A stretch of DNA of 64,000 nucleotides from Blastocatellia bacterium (lineage in GTDB: Bacteria > Acidobacteriota > Blastocatellia > Chloracidobacteriales > Chloracidobacteriaceae): assembly GCA_019695185.1 (NCBI GenBank), contig JAIBAN010000036.1, positions 1-64,000 of the forward strand, written 5' to 3'. Below the pieces are notes generated by a model. The model was not told the origin of the DNA. It made no database searches and saw only the letters and a list, made by a program, of their open reading frames with translations. The translations under genes were made by a program, and so were the position numbers. Shown here in pieces: positions 40,427-48,972 of this stretch. Position 1 is the first letter of the stretch; each line of letters opens with the position of its first letter.

Positions 40427-41311
40427 ATGACTCGCAATGCCGTTATTATTTACAACCCCAGGTCGGGTGCGCATCGCAAACGGGACCGCAATCTGGAAAT
40501 CGCGCACTATGCCCAATTTCTGAAAGCCCGTGGCATTGAAGCCCACCCCTGGCCTACGAGTGGACCAGGGGACGCCGCCACCTTGGCACGCCGGGCAGTT
40601 GCCGAACGGGCTGATGTGGTGATTGGCAGCGGCGGGGATGGCACCCTGAATGAAATTTTGCAGGGAATGGCGGAAAGCCAGACCCCGCTGGCCGTGTTTC
40701 CCGGTGGGACAGCCAATGTCCTGGCGCGCGACCTGGGAATTCCGATGGAACCGGAAGCCAATGCCGCTTATGTGGCCCGATGGAACGTCCGGCCCATCAC
40801 AATTGGCAAAGCCAATCAGCATTATTTTTTCTTAATGGCCGGAATTGGTTTGGATGCTGCGATGGTGCAAGGGGTGGATTCGGAATTAAAAGGGAAATGG
40901 GGTGAAGGGGCCTATTGGATTTCGGCCCTGAACCATTTGGTCAAGCGCCCTCAGGTATTTTCAGTCGAAGTCAACGGGAAACGTTATGAAAGCTCGTTTG
41001 TAGTGGTAGGGAATTCCAAAGGGTATGGCGGCGGCTTCAGTCTGACACCCAAAGCCAATATTTTTGAACCCGGATTTGAAGTAACCATTTTTCCTGCCAA
41101 GGATATGGGCCTTATGTTTTTGCCCTATGCGTTCACTTCGTTTTTGGGTGACCCCACCAAACTGGGCGGGGTCTACCAGGAAACTGCCCGCAACCTGAAG
41201 GCGTATGGTCCGGGACCAACCCAGCCTTGGGTGCAGGTTGACGGGGAGTTGTTAGGGCAATTACCCATGACGTTTGAAGCCATTTCGAATGGACTTCAGT
41301 TGGTTTGCTAA
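40427..41311 (+). CDS. Lipid kinase of the diacylglycerol kinase catalytic family
   Basis: 294 residues from ATG 40427 (MTRNAVIIYNPRSGAHRK). The nucleotide site is VVIGSGGDGTLNEILQGM with FPGGTANVLARDLGI; LMAGIGLDAAMVQGVDSELK and KGYGGGFSLTPKANIFEPGF are typical of the DagK/YegS C-terminal beta domain. It phosphorylates a lipid such as diacylglycerol on the cytosolic membrane face. It follows phaR by 81 bases but is not evidently part of the PHA function. Confidence 0.9.
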   Translation: MTRNAVIIYNPRSGAHRKRDRNLEIAHYAQFLKARGIEAHPWPTSGPGDAATLARRAVAERADVVIGSGGDGTLNEILQGMAESQTPLAVFPGGTANVLARDLGIPMEPEANAAYVARWNVRPITIGKANQHYFFLMAGIGLDAAMVQGVDSELKGKWGEGAYWISALNHLVKRPQVFSVEVNGKRYESSFVVVGNSKGYGGGFSLTPKANIFEPGFEVTIFPAKDMGLMFLPYAFTSFLGDPTKLGGVYQETARNLKAYGPGPTQPWVQVDGELLGQLPMTFEAISNGLQLVC

Positions 41312-41348
41312 ATCCGGTCCACAAAACATTTGAACCCGTTGCAATGTT

Positions 41349-41440
41349 CTTTCACCGCAGAGGCGCAGAGCAGTCGCAGAGTTTACGCAGAGAAGCCAAA
41401 GAAAACCTCTGCGAAACCTTTGCGTCTCTGCGGTGAAAAG
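41349..41440. repeat. CGCAGAG-type intergenic repeat folded as a long hairpin
   Basis: The left part (CTTTCACCGCAGAGGCGCA, 41349-41367) is the reverse complement of the right part (41421-41440) with one insertion and one mismatch. Nested inside, CGCAGAG and CTCTGCG pair again. The CACCGCAGAGRCGCAGAG pattern is a common intergenic element in several bacterial phyla; its unit CGCAGAG is again a heptamer. It lies between the convergent lipid kinase and outer membrane channel genes. Confidence 0.82.
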
Positions 41441-41484
41441 AAAGTCAGCCGACAAAACGCCGAAATATTTACAGGGCAAAAAAT

Positions 41485-42942
41485 TCACCATCCTCCGCCC
41501 AGAGATTTGAACAGTGCCACTGCCTGAACTGCTCTTTCTGTTTCGCTCCGCACCAAGTCGTTTTCCAAAGTCAGTTGTGTTTTTTGGGCATCAAGCACTG
41601 ACAGAAAATCCGCCAGACCGCGAACATACAACTCATTTGCCAAATGAACCGCCCGCTGGCTCGATTGAACTGCCCGGTTCAGGCGGAGAAACCGCTCGTT
41701 TTCGTTTGAAAACCGGTCCAGTGCTGTTTCCGATTCTTCCAATGCCAAAAGAACTGTTTGCTCAAACCGGGCTACGGATTCCTCGTTGCGGGCTTTGTGC
41801 AGGTCAATATTGGACCGAATGCGGCCTCCTGCAAAAATCGGAAGGCGGAGGGACGGGCCAAACGCAAAGAAGTTGCCGGCACCAAGCGTAAATCCCCCCA
41901 CTTCACTGGCCTGTCTTCCGATTGAACCGAAGAGGGAGATTTTAGGAAACCGTTCGGCTTGAGCCACTTTCACCCGCGCCACAGCAGCCAGAATTTCGGC
42001 CTCTGCCTGACGCACATCGGGCCGCCGTCGCACAAGGTCAGCCGGGATGTCGGTGGGCATTTCCGCCGGCAGACGGGGAATGGTACGAACCTGCTTCAAT
42101 TCAGCTTCCAAAGCAGTGGGATTGCTTCCTAACAAAACTCCCAACCGGTGCAGGGCAGCCGCTTTCTGCCCCTCCAACTGCGGAATGACGGCTTCAAAAG
42201 TGGAAAGCTGGGCCTGAGCCCGTTCCACGTCAAATTCATTGGCGAGCCCGGCCTTATACCTGACTTCGGTCAAATGGGTGGTGTCCTGTTGGGAGGCAAT
42301 GTTTTTTCGGGCGATTTCAAGTTGTTGTTGAATTCCCCGAAAAGCAATGTAGGTGCGGGCTGTTTCAGCCACTACGGTCAGAAGCACATCCTTTTGACCG
42401 GCTTCGGCGGCCAAGGTATCCGCCTGGGAGGCTTTGACACTGTTGCGGACGCCTCCGAAAAGGTCAATTTCCCAGGAAGCATCAAACCCAACCTGGAACA
42501 GATTGGTTTCGAAAGGTGCAATCAGACTGCTGCGTGAATTTGGGTTTTCAGGATTGGCACCGACCCGGTTGACTCCTTGGGCCAGCCCTCCGCGAATCCG
42601 CTGAACTGAATCGGTTTGGTTGAGGGCAGGATAGCGGGCAGCGCCGGTAATCCCCTGGGCAGCCCGTGCCTCTCGCACCCGCAGGGCGGCCATTTTGACT
42701 TCCAGATTGGCCGTGATGGCTCGTGAAATCAAAGCATCCAATTCCGGGTCGCCAAATTTTTTCCACCAATCCTGAAATCCAATCTTCGTTTGGGAGTTCC
42801 CTGGCTGTGATTGATTGACGTTGGGTTCCTGGGCCATGCCCTCCAAGTTGAAAATCAACAGAAACCCCAGAATCAAAACAACCGGTTTGTTTCCGGACCC
42901 CAAACCCCAGAACCCGGACGCTGCCCTTTTCCTTTGTTGCAT
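41485..42942 (-). CDS. Outer membrane channel of the TolC/NodT efflux family
   Basis: 485 residues with a signal region (VVLILGFLLIFNLEG). The two OEP repeats are visible: DWWKKFGDPELDALISRAIT, NLEVKMAALRVREARAAQGI, then long coiled-coil helices around EIARKNIASQQDTTHLTEVR, and the second half LPAEMPTDIPADLVRRRPDV with AEAEILAAVARVKVAQAERF. The mature N-terminus lacks a lipobox cysteine, so it is not a lipoprotein like NodT. It is the last gene of the DevBCA-like operon, 11 bases after the HlyD gene, and completes the envelope-spanning export pathway. Confidence 0.92.
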   Translation of the reverse strand: MQQRKRAASGFWGLGSGNKPVVLILGFLLIFNLEGMAQEPNVNQSQPGNSQTKIGFQDWWKKFGDPELDALISRAITANLEVKMAALRVREARAAQGITGAARYPALNQTDSVQRIRGGLAQGVNRVGANPENPNSRSSLIAPFETNLFQVGFDASWEIDLFGGVRNSVKASQADTLAAEAGQKDVLLTVVAETARTYIAFRGIQQQLEIARKNIASQQDTTHLTEVRYKAGLANEFDVERAQAQLSTFEAVIPQLEGQKAAALHRLGVLLGSNPTALEAELKQVRTIPRLPAEMPTDIPADLVRRRPDVRQAEAEILAAVARVKVAQAERFPKISLFGSIGRQASEVGGFTLGAGNFFAFGPSLRLPIFAGGRIRSNIDLHKARNEESVARFEQTVLLALEESETALDRFSNENERFLRLNRAVQSSQRAVHLANELYVRGLADFLSVLDAQKTQLTLENDLVRSETERAVQAVALFKSLGGGW

Positions 42943-42953
42943 GGTGGCCTCCT

Positions 42954-44000
42954 CTATTTGACTGTGCTGTCAATAAAAACGTCTACCTGCTGGCCGACAT
43001 AAAGACCTTCCTGGTTTCCGGCAATTCGGTACACTACCTGCAAAACACGGGTATCAACCCGCTCCACACTGTCGCCGGTGAGTGATTTTTTAGGAACCAC
43101 ATACGGTTCAAACCGGACAAACTCCAGGGGAATTTTGACCTCGCCTTTACCTCGGACAAAAGCCACCGCCGGCTGACCGGCCCTGATTTTGGCGGCATCG
43201 TTTTCGTCCACGTCGGTGCGAATGTTGAGGGCTTCCACATTTCCCAGCACCATCAAGGGTTTGGGCATGGGGCCGCTGGCCGCGTACTCTCCGGGATGAA
43301 CATTGGATTGCAGAATTTTGCCGTCAACCAGTGCCCGGACGGTCAGGCGTTCAATGTCAGTTTCCGTTTTGCGGACCAATGCCTCACCCTGGGCAACCTC
43401 AGCCTGGGCAATCTGTAAATCCGGTTTCCAGGTGCCTGATTTAAGCAACGACAAATGTGATTTTGCTTCGTCGAGGCGGGCACCCGCTGCTTTGACGGCC
43501 AGCCGGCGGCGTTGCAGGTCTTCCTCCCGAATGGCCCTCCGGTCCGTCACGCTTTCCATCAAATCAAGTTGAACTTTTGTATCCGCCAATGCTGTTTCGG
43601 CTTCCCTGACACGGGCCTCAGCCGGAGGAATTTCTTCGGGGCGCGGAGAGGATTTCAGCTTTTCCAATCTTTGGACCGCCACACTCAAAGCCGCTCGGCG
43701 GAGGGCCAGTTCAGCTTGCAAATCACGGTCATCAAGGGCGAACAACCTGGTTCCGCTTTTCACCGGGTCACCAACTTTGACAAAAACCTTGGTGACCAAA
43801 CCTGCAACCGGAGTGCTGACGGCAATGTTTTCGCTGCTGGCTTCAATCAGTCCGACGGCAGCCACACTGGAGGGAAAGACGGTTGTGGGCGGTTGTCCGG
43901 GAGGGGCCACCGGTTTCCGCACCGGGCGTGAACTGTAAACGGACATCGAGGCATAAACCAACGCCACCAGGGCCAGTGCGGGCAAAAAATACTTTTTCAT
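42954..44000 (-). CDS. HlyD-family periplasmic adaptor (DevB-like)
   Basis: 348 residues from ATG 44000 (MKKYFLPALALVALVYASMS). One N-terminal anchor helix, lipoyl halves (GLIEASSENIAVSTPVAGLV, VFVKVGDPVKSGTRLFALDD), a helical hairpin (EDLQRRRLAVKAAGARLDEA) and a beta-barrel region (GQPAVAFVRGKGEVKIPLEF). It connects the inner membrane ABC transporter to the TolC-like channel. Gene order permease-ATPase-HlyD-channel matches DevBCA-TolC modules known from cyanobacterial glycolipid export, though the substrate here is unknown. Confidence 0.9.
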   Translation of the reverse strand: MKKYFLPALALVALVYASMSVYSSRPVRKPVAPPGQPPTTVFPSSVAAVGLIEASSENIAVSTPVAGLVTKVFVKVGDPVKSGTRLFALDDRDLQAELALRRAALSVAVQRLEKLKSSPRPEEIPPAEARVREAETALADTKVQLDLMESVTDRRAIREEDLQRRRLAVKAAGARLDEAKSHLSLLKSGTWKPDLQIAQAEVAQGEALVRKTETDIERLTVRALVDGKILQSNVHPGEYAASGPMPKPLMVLGNVEALNIRTDVDENDAAKIRAGQPAVAFVRGKGEVKIPLEFVRFEPYVVPKKSLTGDSVERVDTRVLQVVYRIAGNQEGLYVGQQVDVFIDSTVK

Positions 44001-44028
44001 GTGCGTGCGTCCTTTCTGTGGAAAACAG

Positions 44029-44727
44029 CTAATTTTGTTGCTGCTCAATGCGGTCAATGATTCCGTCGTTCATGTGGGCAATCCGGTCAGCGAAATCAAA
44101 CACGCGGCTGTCATGCGTGACGACCAACACGGCCCGGTCCGGACGGACGGCAAATGAGGCCAGCAATTCCATGACTGACCTGCCGGTAGCAGCATCCAGT
44201 GCGGAAGTCGGTTCGTCACAGACAATCAAACGGGGCTCATGAACCAGGGCGCGAGCCAATGCGACCCGTTGCTGCTGCCCACCCGAAAGCTGTGACGGGA
44301 AAGCGTTGAGGCGCTGCCCCAAACCCAAAGAAGTAAGTAAGTCGGAGGCTTTGGCGATGGCGCGCAGGCGCGGCAGGCCCTGAGCCAACAACGGAACCGC
44401 TACGTTTTCAGCCGCTGTCAGGGCAGGCAAAAGGTTGAATTGTTGGAATACAAATCCCAGGTTGGTGCGGCGAAACACCACCTGCTGATGATTGGAAAGC
44501 CGTTTGAGAGGTTGACCGAGGACGACCACCTCGCCGGCAGTCGCATCCAGCAATCCGGCAATCACTGACAGAAGGGTGGTTTTACCGGAACCGCTTTCAC
44601 CCACCAGAAAGGTCATTTGACCCAGGTTGACTTCAAAATCCACGCCTCGCAGAACCTTGGTGCGTGATTCTCCCTGGCCGAAGTCCTTGGTCACACTTCG
44701 GCACGAGACGGCAACGGATGCGTCCAT
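44029..44727 (-). CDS. ABC transporter ATP-binding protein (DevA/LolD type)
   Basis: 232 residues. Walker A is LVGESGSGKTTLLS, the Q-loop segment is NLGFVFQQFNLLPAL, the signature is LSGGQQQRVALARAL and Walker B is LIVCDEPTSALD, followed by the H-loop VTHDSR. The full set is intact. It pairs with the FtsX-type permease immediately upstream (44770-45909) and the HlyD protein downstream. Confidence 0.95.
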   Translation of the reverse strand: MDASVAVSCRSVTKDFGQGESRTKVLRGVDFEVNLGQMTFLVGESGSGKTTLLSVIAGLLDATAGEVVVLGQPLKRLSNHQQVVFRRTNLGFVFQQFNLLPALTAAENVAVPLLAQGLPRLRAIAKASDLLTSLGLGQRLNAFPSQLSGGQQQRVALARALVHEPRLIVCDEPTSALDAATGRSVMELLASFAVRPDRAVLVVTHDSRVFDFADRIAHMNDGIIDRIEQQQN

Positions 44728-44769
44728 ACAAATTCCTTTCGTTGAAACTGTGAGAGTTGAAAGCAGGAC

Positions 44770-45909
44770 CTACCCTCGGAACACAACGGCTGGTTCCAGG
44801 GTCAACACCCGGCGGATACTCATCAGGCTGGCCAAAACCACAATGAAGAAAACCGCCACGGCGGTTCCTCCGGCAATTTGCCAAAGGAGGACAAACCCCC
44901 GCAGGTGAACAATGTCGCGGGTCAGGTCAAAAAACAGGGAGCACATTCCAATCCCCAACGAATATCCGATAAACCCCACCACAAACGCCTGGAGCAGAAT
45001 CATGCCCGTGATTCGCAGGTTCGTGACTCCGATTGCCTTGAGTGCTCCGAATTGTTTGAGGTTTTCAATGGTAAAGATGTAAAAAGTCTGACCAGCCACA
45101 ACCGTCCCCACAATCAGGGCAATCATGACTGTGATTCCGAAATTCACCGGAATGCCGGTGTTGCGGATGTAATACAGCACTGTTTTCCAGGCAAAGTCGG
45201 TGCTTTCGAGGGCTTTGAGTCCGGTTGCCTGGGTAATTCGCAGACAGACTTCTTCGGTGGTCAGCCCGGCTGCCGGTTTGACCAGCACAAAAGACATGGA
45301 ATTGCGTTCCCGTCCCACGAAATTGACTGCCTGACTGTAACGGGTAAACATCACCGGGAAGGTTCCAAAGGGTGCCGAAGCCTCGCAGATACCCACAATC
45401 GTAATCCGGTGGTCATTCATTTCCAGGTGCTGGCCGATGGAAAGCGGTTGATTGGGAAAGAAAAAATAAAAGCCGGCCCGGTCAATCACCACACTGTCCG
45501 GTTGGCGCAAATCCGCCAGAGAGCCGAGCAGCATCCGCCTGGGCGCTCCCACCAGTGAAGCATCATCCACACCCAGCAGAATCACGTTGCGAAACTTCCC
45601 GTCATCCGCTTTGGCACGGGGAACGCCTTTGAACAGCTTGACGGCCCATTCCACCCCGGAAACTCCGCGCACCCGGTACAAATCATTGTCCGTGAGGGCT
45701 TTCACTTCATCAATGTACTGCGTTTCAGGATCCATGACCCAGATGTCGGCATCGGTAATATCCTTGATTTGGCTGGTGGTCCGAATCATCAGCCCGCAAA
45801 AAATCGAACTTTGATGGGCCATCAGAAAGCTGGAAAAGGCAATGGCAAACACCAAACCGAGGAACTTGGCCCGGTCACCGGTCAACATTTTGAGCGCCAC
45901 AAAGTTCAT
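44770..45909 (-). CDS. FtsX/MacB-type ABC permease (DevC-like)
   Basis: 379 residues from ATG 45909 (MNFVALKMLTGDRAKFLGLV), with SD AAAGGAG seven bases upstream. Four helices: one near the N-terminus (FLGLVFAIAFSSFLMAH) and three at the C-terminus (FGITVMIALIVGTVVAGQTF, GMILLQAFVVGFIGYSLGIG, IAGGTAVAVFFIVVLASLMS), with a large periplasmic domain in between. LKQFGALKAIGVTN is the coupling segment of DevC/FtsX-like permeases. First gene of the export operon, preceded by the operator-like site at 45943-45959. Confidence 0.9.
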   Translation of the reverse strand: MNFVALKMLTGDRAKFLGLVFAIAFSSFLMAHQSSIFCGLMIRTTSQIKDITDADIWVMDPETQYIDEVKALTDNDLYRVRGVSGVEWAVKLFKGVPRAKADDGKFRNVILLGVDDASLVGAPRRMLLGSLADLRQPDSVVIDRAGFYFFFPNQPLSIGQHLEMNDHRITIVGICEASAPFGTFPVMFTRYSQAVNFVGRERNSMSFVLVKPAAGLTTEEVCLRITQATGLKALESTDFAWKTVLYYIRNTGIPVNFGITVMIALIVGTVVAGQTFYIFTIENLKQFGALKAIGVTNLRITGMILLQAFVVGFIGYSLGIGMCSLFFDLTRDIVHLRGFVLLWQIAGGTAVAVFFIVVLASLMSIRRVLTLEPAVVFRG

Positions 45910-45942
45910 GAAAAACTCCTTTGAGTTTACGATGTTGAAAAA

Positions 45943-45959
45943 TTTAATAGTGTTAAAAT
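45943..45959. promoter_or_regulatory. Candidate TetR operator O1
   Basis: TTTAATAGTGTTAAAAT, matching the site at 46636-46652 in 15 of 17 positions. It lies between the TetR gene stop and the permease start, 34 bases before the permease ATG, so a bound repressor would block entry into the export operon. Confidence 0.62.
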
Positions 45960-45998
45960 TCAAGGCAAAAAAATTTGCCTAACTTGGGCGGCGTTTTC

Positions 45999-46613
45999 TT
46001 ATTTTTTCCGGATGCCTTCAATCACAACGTCAATCATCTGCTCAATCAAAGCCTCAGGTTCTACAAACGGGAATCCAATACAGGAAATCAACCCGGTAAC
46101 CAATCCATGTTCGGCCAGCCAAATGGTTTGGGCAATTACCTCCGGGTCGCCGTCAATCAGCTTTCCTTCTTTTTGAGCCAACCTGACTGACTGACGCAGG
46201 TTATTAAAGGCAATTTGACCATTGTGGGCTTTTCCACAGAGCTCATCGCGGACCGGATACTCCTCCGGGGTCATGATAAAGGTCACCAGATAGTGGCTGG
46301 GGTGAGCCAGCCCAAAATGGATATAGGCGCGCATACATTGCCGCAGGGAATCAAGGGCATCCAGGTTTTCCCGCTGAATCCTTTTGAGTTCACTATCCAG
46401 CCCGATAAATGTTTCGGAACACAGGGCATCCAAAATCTCTGCTTTATCCTTGAAGTAGAAATAAATGGCGGTTGGCGAATATTCAATTTTCTCGGCAATT
46501 TTCCGAATCGAAGCGCTGCGGTACCCTTCACTCACAAACAATTCCCTGGCAGCGTCCAAAATCCGCTGACGCAAATCCTCTTTATGTTTTTGTTTTCGTT
46601 CTTTGGTTCCCAT
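45999..46613 (-). CDS. TetR/AcrR-family transcriptional regulator
   Basis: 204 residues. The HTH is RQRILDAARELFVSEGYRSA, SIRKIAEKIEYSPTAIYFYF, then KDKAEILDALCSETF. The C-terminal ligand domain (AYIHFGLAHPSHYLVTFIMT, AQTIWLAEHGLVTGLISC) is of the TetR_C_33-like type. It precedes the DevC-like permease gene by 90 bases on the same strand, and two near-identical palindromes flank it, so it probably represses itself and the exporter. Confidence 0.9.
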   Translation of the reverse strand: MGTKERKQKHKEDLRQRILDAARELFVSEGYRSASIRKIAEKIEYSPTAIYFYFKDKAEILDALCSETFIGLDSELKRIQRENLDALDSLRQCMRAYIHFGLAHPSHYLVTFIMTPEEYPVRDELCGKAHNGQIAFNNLRQSVRLAQKEGKLIDGDPEVIAQTIWLAEHGLVTGLISCIGFPFVEPEALIEQMIDVVIEGIRKK

Positions 46614-46635
46614 GAATTTTTACTATGTGAGTATT

Positions 46636-46652
46636 TTTAACGGTGTTAAAAT
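46636..46652. promoter_or_regulatory. Candidate TetR operator O2 upstream of tetR
   Basis: TTTAACGGTGTTAAAAT, a dyad with TTTTAAC (46635-46641) and GTTAAAA (46645-46651) arms around GGT, lying 23 bases upstream of the TetR start. It shares 15 of 17 bases with O1 before the permease gene, the best evidence that both are bound by the same regulator. Confidence 0.65.
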
Positions 46653-46723
46653 ATTGAAATTCTGCTTTTCAGTCAACTGGTTTTACCGGAAATCCATATC
46701 TTTTTGAGATTGGATTTTTGGGG

Positions 46724-47683
46724 TTACGTTGATTGGCCACTGTTCATCCGGGTAATTTGATTGGTCAATGTCACAAAAACATCCTCCAGGGAAGGCGAAA
46801 TCGGACGGATTTCGGCCTTCCCAAAATCAGCCCGACGCAAATCCTCTGCCAGTGCCTCCAATGAGTGATGGCTGTCCATTAACACATGGATGGATTGCCC
46901 GAAAATGGTTGATTCCAGGATGTATGGCATTGATTTCAAGTGGGTCAGCGCGGATGAGGGCATATTGCACTGCACTTCAAACCGGGCGGTTCCCGGTGGG
47001 GAGACTTCGGGCAGGGCGGTTAATTCTTCGATGGAACCGCTGGCAATCAGTTTGGAAAGATAGATATAGCCTACCCGGCCACAGCGTTCGGCTTCGTCCA
47101 TATAGTGGGTGGTCACAAAAAAGGTGACACCCTGGCCGGATAATTCGAACAACAAATCCCACAGGGCCCGGCGCGCCACCGGGTCAATACCGGCGGTTGG
47201 TTCGTCAAGGAACAACACCTCTGGTTCATGGATGATGGCACAAGCCAGCGCCAGCCGCTGTTTCCAACCTCCGGAAAGCGCCCCCGCCCGCCGGTCAAGA
47301 TAAGGACCGATGCCGGTCAGGTCAATCACCTCGCTCCGGCGCTTGACCAGATATTCATTTTTGAGTCCGAAGACCCCGGAATAAAAGGCCAGATTTTCAT
47401 CTACAGTCAGGTCTTCATAAAGGCTGAATTTCTGTGACATGTAGCCAATATGATGCCGGATTTCATCAGCGTCCTTGATGATGTCAAAGCCTAAAATCTG
47501 TCCGGAACCGGAAAAGGGGCGAATCAGGCCACACAAGGCTTTGATGAGGGTGGTCTTGCCAGAACCATTCGGACCCAGAAAACCATAAATCTCGCCTTTG
47601 GCAACGGAAAGGCTGACTTCGTTGACCGCAGTGAATTTCCCAAATTTGATGGTTAATTTGTCGGCACTGATGGCTGGGATCAT
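46724..47683 (-). CDS. ABC transporter ATP-binding protein (ABC-2 exporter type)
   Basis: 319 residues from ATG 47683. Walker A is [20 protein letters not shown], the signature is [15 protein letters not shown] (a W in place of the more usual Q) and Walker B is [15 protein letters not shown], with the H-loop VTTHYMDEA. The C-terminal domain ([32 protein letters not shown]) is typical of the CcmA/YbhF-like group that works with ABC-2 permeases. No permease is adjacent. The nearest ABC-2 permease in this window is at 35272-36408. Confidence 0.93.
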   Translation of the reverse strand: MIPAISADKLTIKFGKFTAVNEVSLSVAKGEIYGFLGPNGSGKTTLIKALCGLIRPFSGSGQILGFDIIKDADEIRHHIGYMSQKFSLYEDLTVDENLAFYSGVFGLKNEYLVKRRSEVIDLTGIGPYLDRRAGALSGGWKQRLALACAIIHEPEVLFLDEPTAGIDPVARRALWDLLFELSGQGVTFFVTTHYMDEAERCGRVGYIYLSKLIASGSIEELTALPEVSPPGTARFEVQCNMPSSALTHLKSMPYILESTIFGQSIHVLMDSHHSLEALAEDLRRADFGKAEIRPISPSLEDVFVTLTNQITRMNSGQST

Positions 47684-47694
47684 TTGAATAAACG

Positions 47695-47736
47695 GAGCAT
47701 TGAGAATCGAGCATTGAGAATCGAGCATTGAGAATC
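47695..47736 (+). repeat. (GAGCATTGAGAATC)x3 tandem repeat, 14 = 2x7 bases
   Basis: Three perfect copies of a 14-base unit made of two related heptamers (GAGCATT, GAGAATC). It ends 12 bases upstream of the ABC ATPase start codon (minus strand), overlapping the place of the ribosome binding site. Its ATTGAGAAT parts are complementary to the CAATTCT block at 47863-47883. Confidence 0.9.
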
Positions 47737-47862
47737 GAATCATTCAACGTGTTCTGTTTCAATCAAGTACAAGGAAATCAAAGGGTTGTTTTGCTTGTCT
47801 GTCCGACTTTTCTCCTGAACCTCTTTAAAAACCACTTATGAAATGATCCAATAGCTCACCCT

Positions 47863-47883
47863 CAATTCTCAATTCTCAATTTT
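47863..47883 (+). repeat. (CAATTCT)n heptamer repeat beside the corA stop
   Basis: CAATTCT, CAATTCT, CAATTTT in tandem, ending one base before the corA stop triplet (47885-47887). The same heptamer forms the right block of the repeat at 39242-39268, and it is roughly inverse to the 14-base repeat at 47695. Confidence 0.85.
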
Positions 47884-47884
47884 C

Positions 47885-48946
47885 TTAAATCCATTTCTTT
47901 TGGCGGAAAAACCAAAGCATGGCAAGCACAATGACAATCATGACCACCCACACAATGGGATAAAACCAGCGAAGGTGCAATTCCGGCATAAACTCAAAGT
48001 TCATCCCGTAAATGCCGGCAATAAAGGTGAGTGGCATCCAGATGGTTGAAAAAATCGTGAGGAATTTCATGACCTCATTCATCCGGTTGGAGGTGACGGA
48101 AAGCTGCGCTTCGGCGACACCGGTGGCCAAATCCGTCAGCATCAAAATGGATTCTTCAATCCGGGCGGCATGGTCATAGACATCACGAAAATAAATGACG
48201 GTTTTGGGCTGGATGAAAGGAAGGTCATCCCGGCGACTCATCCGGGCCAGCATTTCCCGCTGCGGGCCCATAATGCGCCGTAAATTGAGCAATCCCCGTT
48301 TGAGTTTCAGAACATAGGAAAGGTGAATGGTGGTTGAGTTATGAAAAATGGAGTCTTCAATCAGCTCAATGCGTTCCTCAAAAGCTTCCAGCACCGGGAA
48401 AACCCCGTCCACCATTCGGTCTACAATGGCGTGGAGCACTTGGTCCAGATGCTTTTCCAAGGCCATGTCTCTGGAGTCAATCTGCCGCCGGATTTCATCC
48501 ACCGCTGGAATCGGGCGATGATGGATGGTCACTAAAAAATCTTTTCCCAGATAAGCTGCAAGTTTGGTTTTCTCGCAAAAGTCACGTTCGTGGGTTTCCA
48601 GGGAAAAGCAGGAATCCCCCTCCCGGTCGGGCAATGAAACACTGCGGAAAACCATGAACAGGTAAAAGTCAAATTCATCAATTTTTGGCTGATGTTCCGG
48701 CGAGATGACATCTTCGACCGAAAGCGGGTGAAATCCGCAGACACTGGTCAAAAGCTCCATTTCCTGTGAGGTGGGAGCCTCGAAATCAACCCACAACAAT
48801 CCATCGGTACGCTTAAACCACACTTCTGCCAAATGGGTGTGCGGGGTATAGCACAACCCTTTTCCGTCATTGTATGAACGAATGGTCAACATAGGGTGAG
48901 GTAGCTGGCAGGAAGGTAAACCGGGCAGACAACTCAAATCGTTCAC
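47885..48946 (-). CDS. corA: CorA-type magnesium/cobalt transporter
   Basis: 353 residues from GTG 48946 (ATG 48892 is an equally good alternative). A long acidic/helical cytosolic domain (LLWVDFEAPTSQEMELLTSV, LSYVLKLKRGLLNLRRIMGP) is followed by two C-terminal helices, with the selectivity motif YGMNFEFMPE between them (GMN). The basic C-terminal end is RQKKWI. A pentameric Mg2+ channel of the inner membrane; it stands alone between the ABC ATPase and the superoxide dismutase gene. Confidence 0.94.
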   Translation of the reverse strand: MNDLSCLPGLPSCQLPHPMLTIRSYNDGKGLCYTPHTHLAEVWFKRTDGLLWVDFEAPTSQEMELLTSVCGFHPLSVEDVISPEHQPKIDEFDFYLFMVFRSVSLPDREGDSCFSLETHERDFCEKTKLAAYLGKDFLVTIHHRPIPAVDEIRRQIDSRDMALEKHLDQVLHAIVDRMVDGVFPVLEAFEERIELIEDSIFHNSTTIHLSYVLKLKRGLLNLRRIMGPQREMLARMSRRDDLPFIQPKTVIYFRDVYDHAARIEESILMLTDLATGVAEAQLSVTSNRMNEVMKFLTIFSTIWMPLTFIAGIYGMNFEFMPELHLRWFYPIVWVVMIVIVLAMLWFFRQKKWI

Positions 48947-48972
48947 CCGGTTTAGATTCAGGCAGGAAAAGG

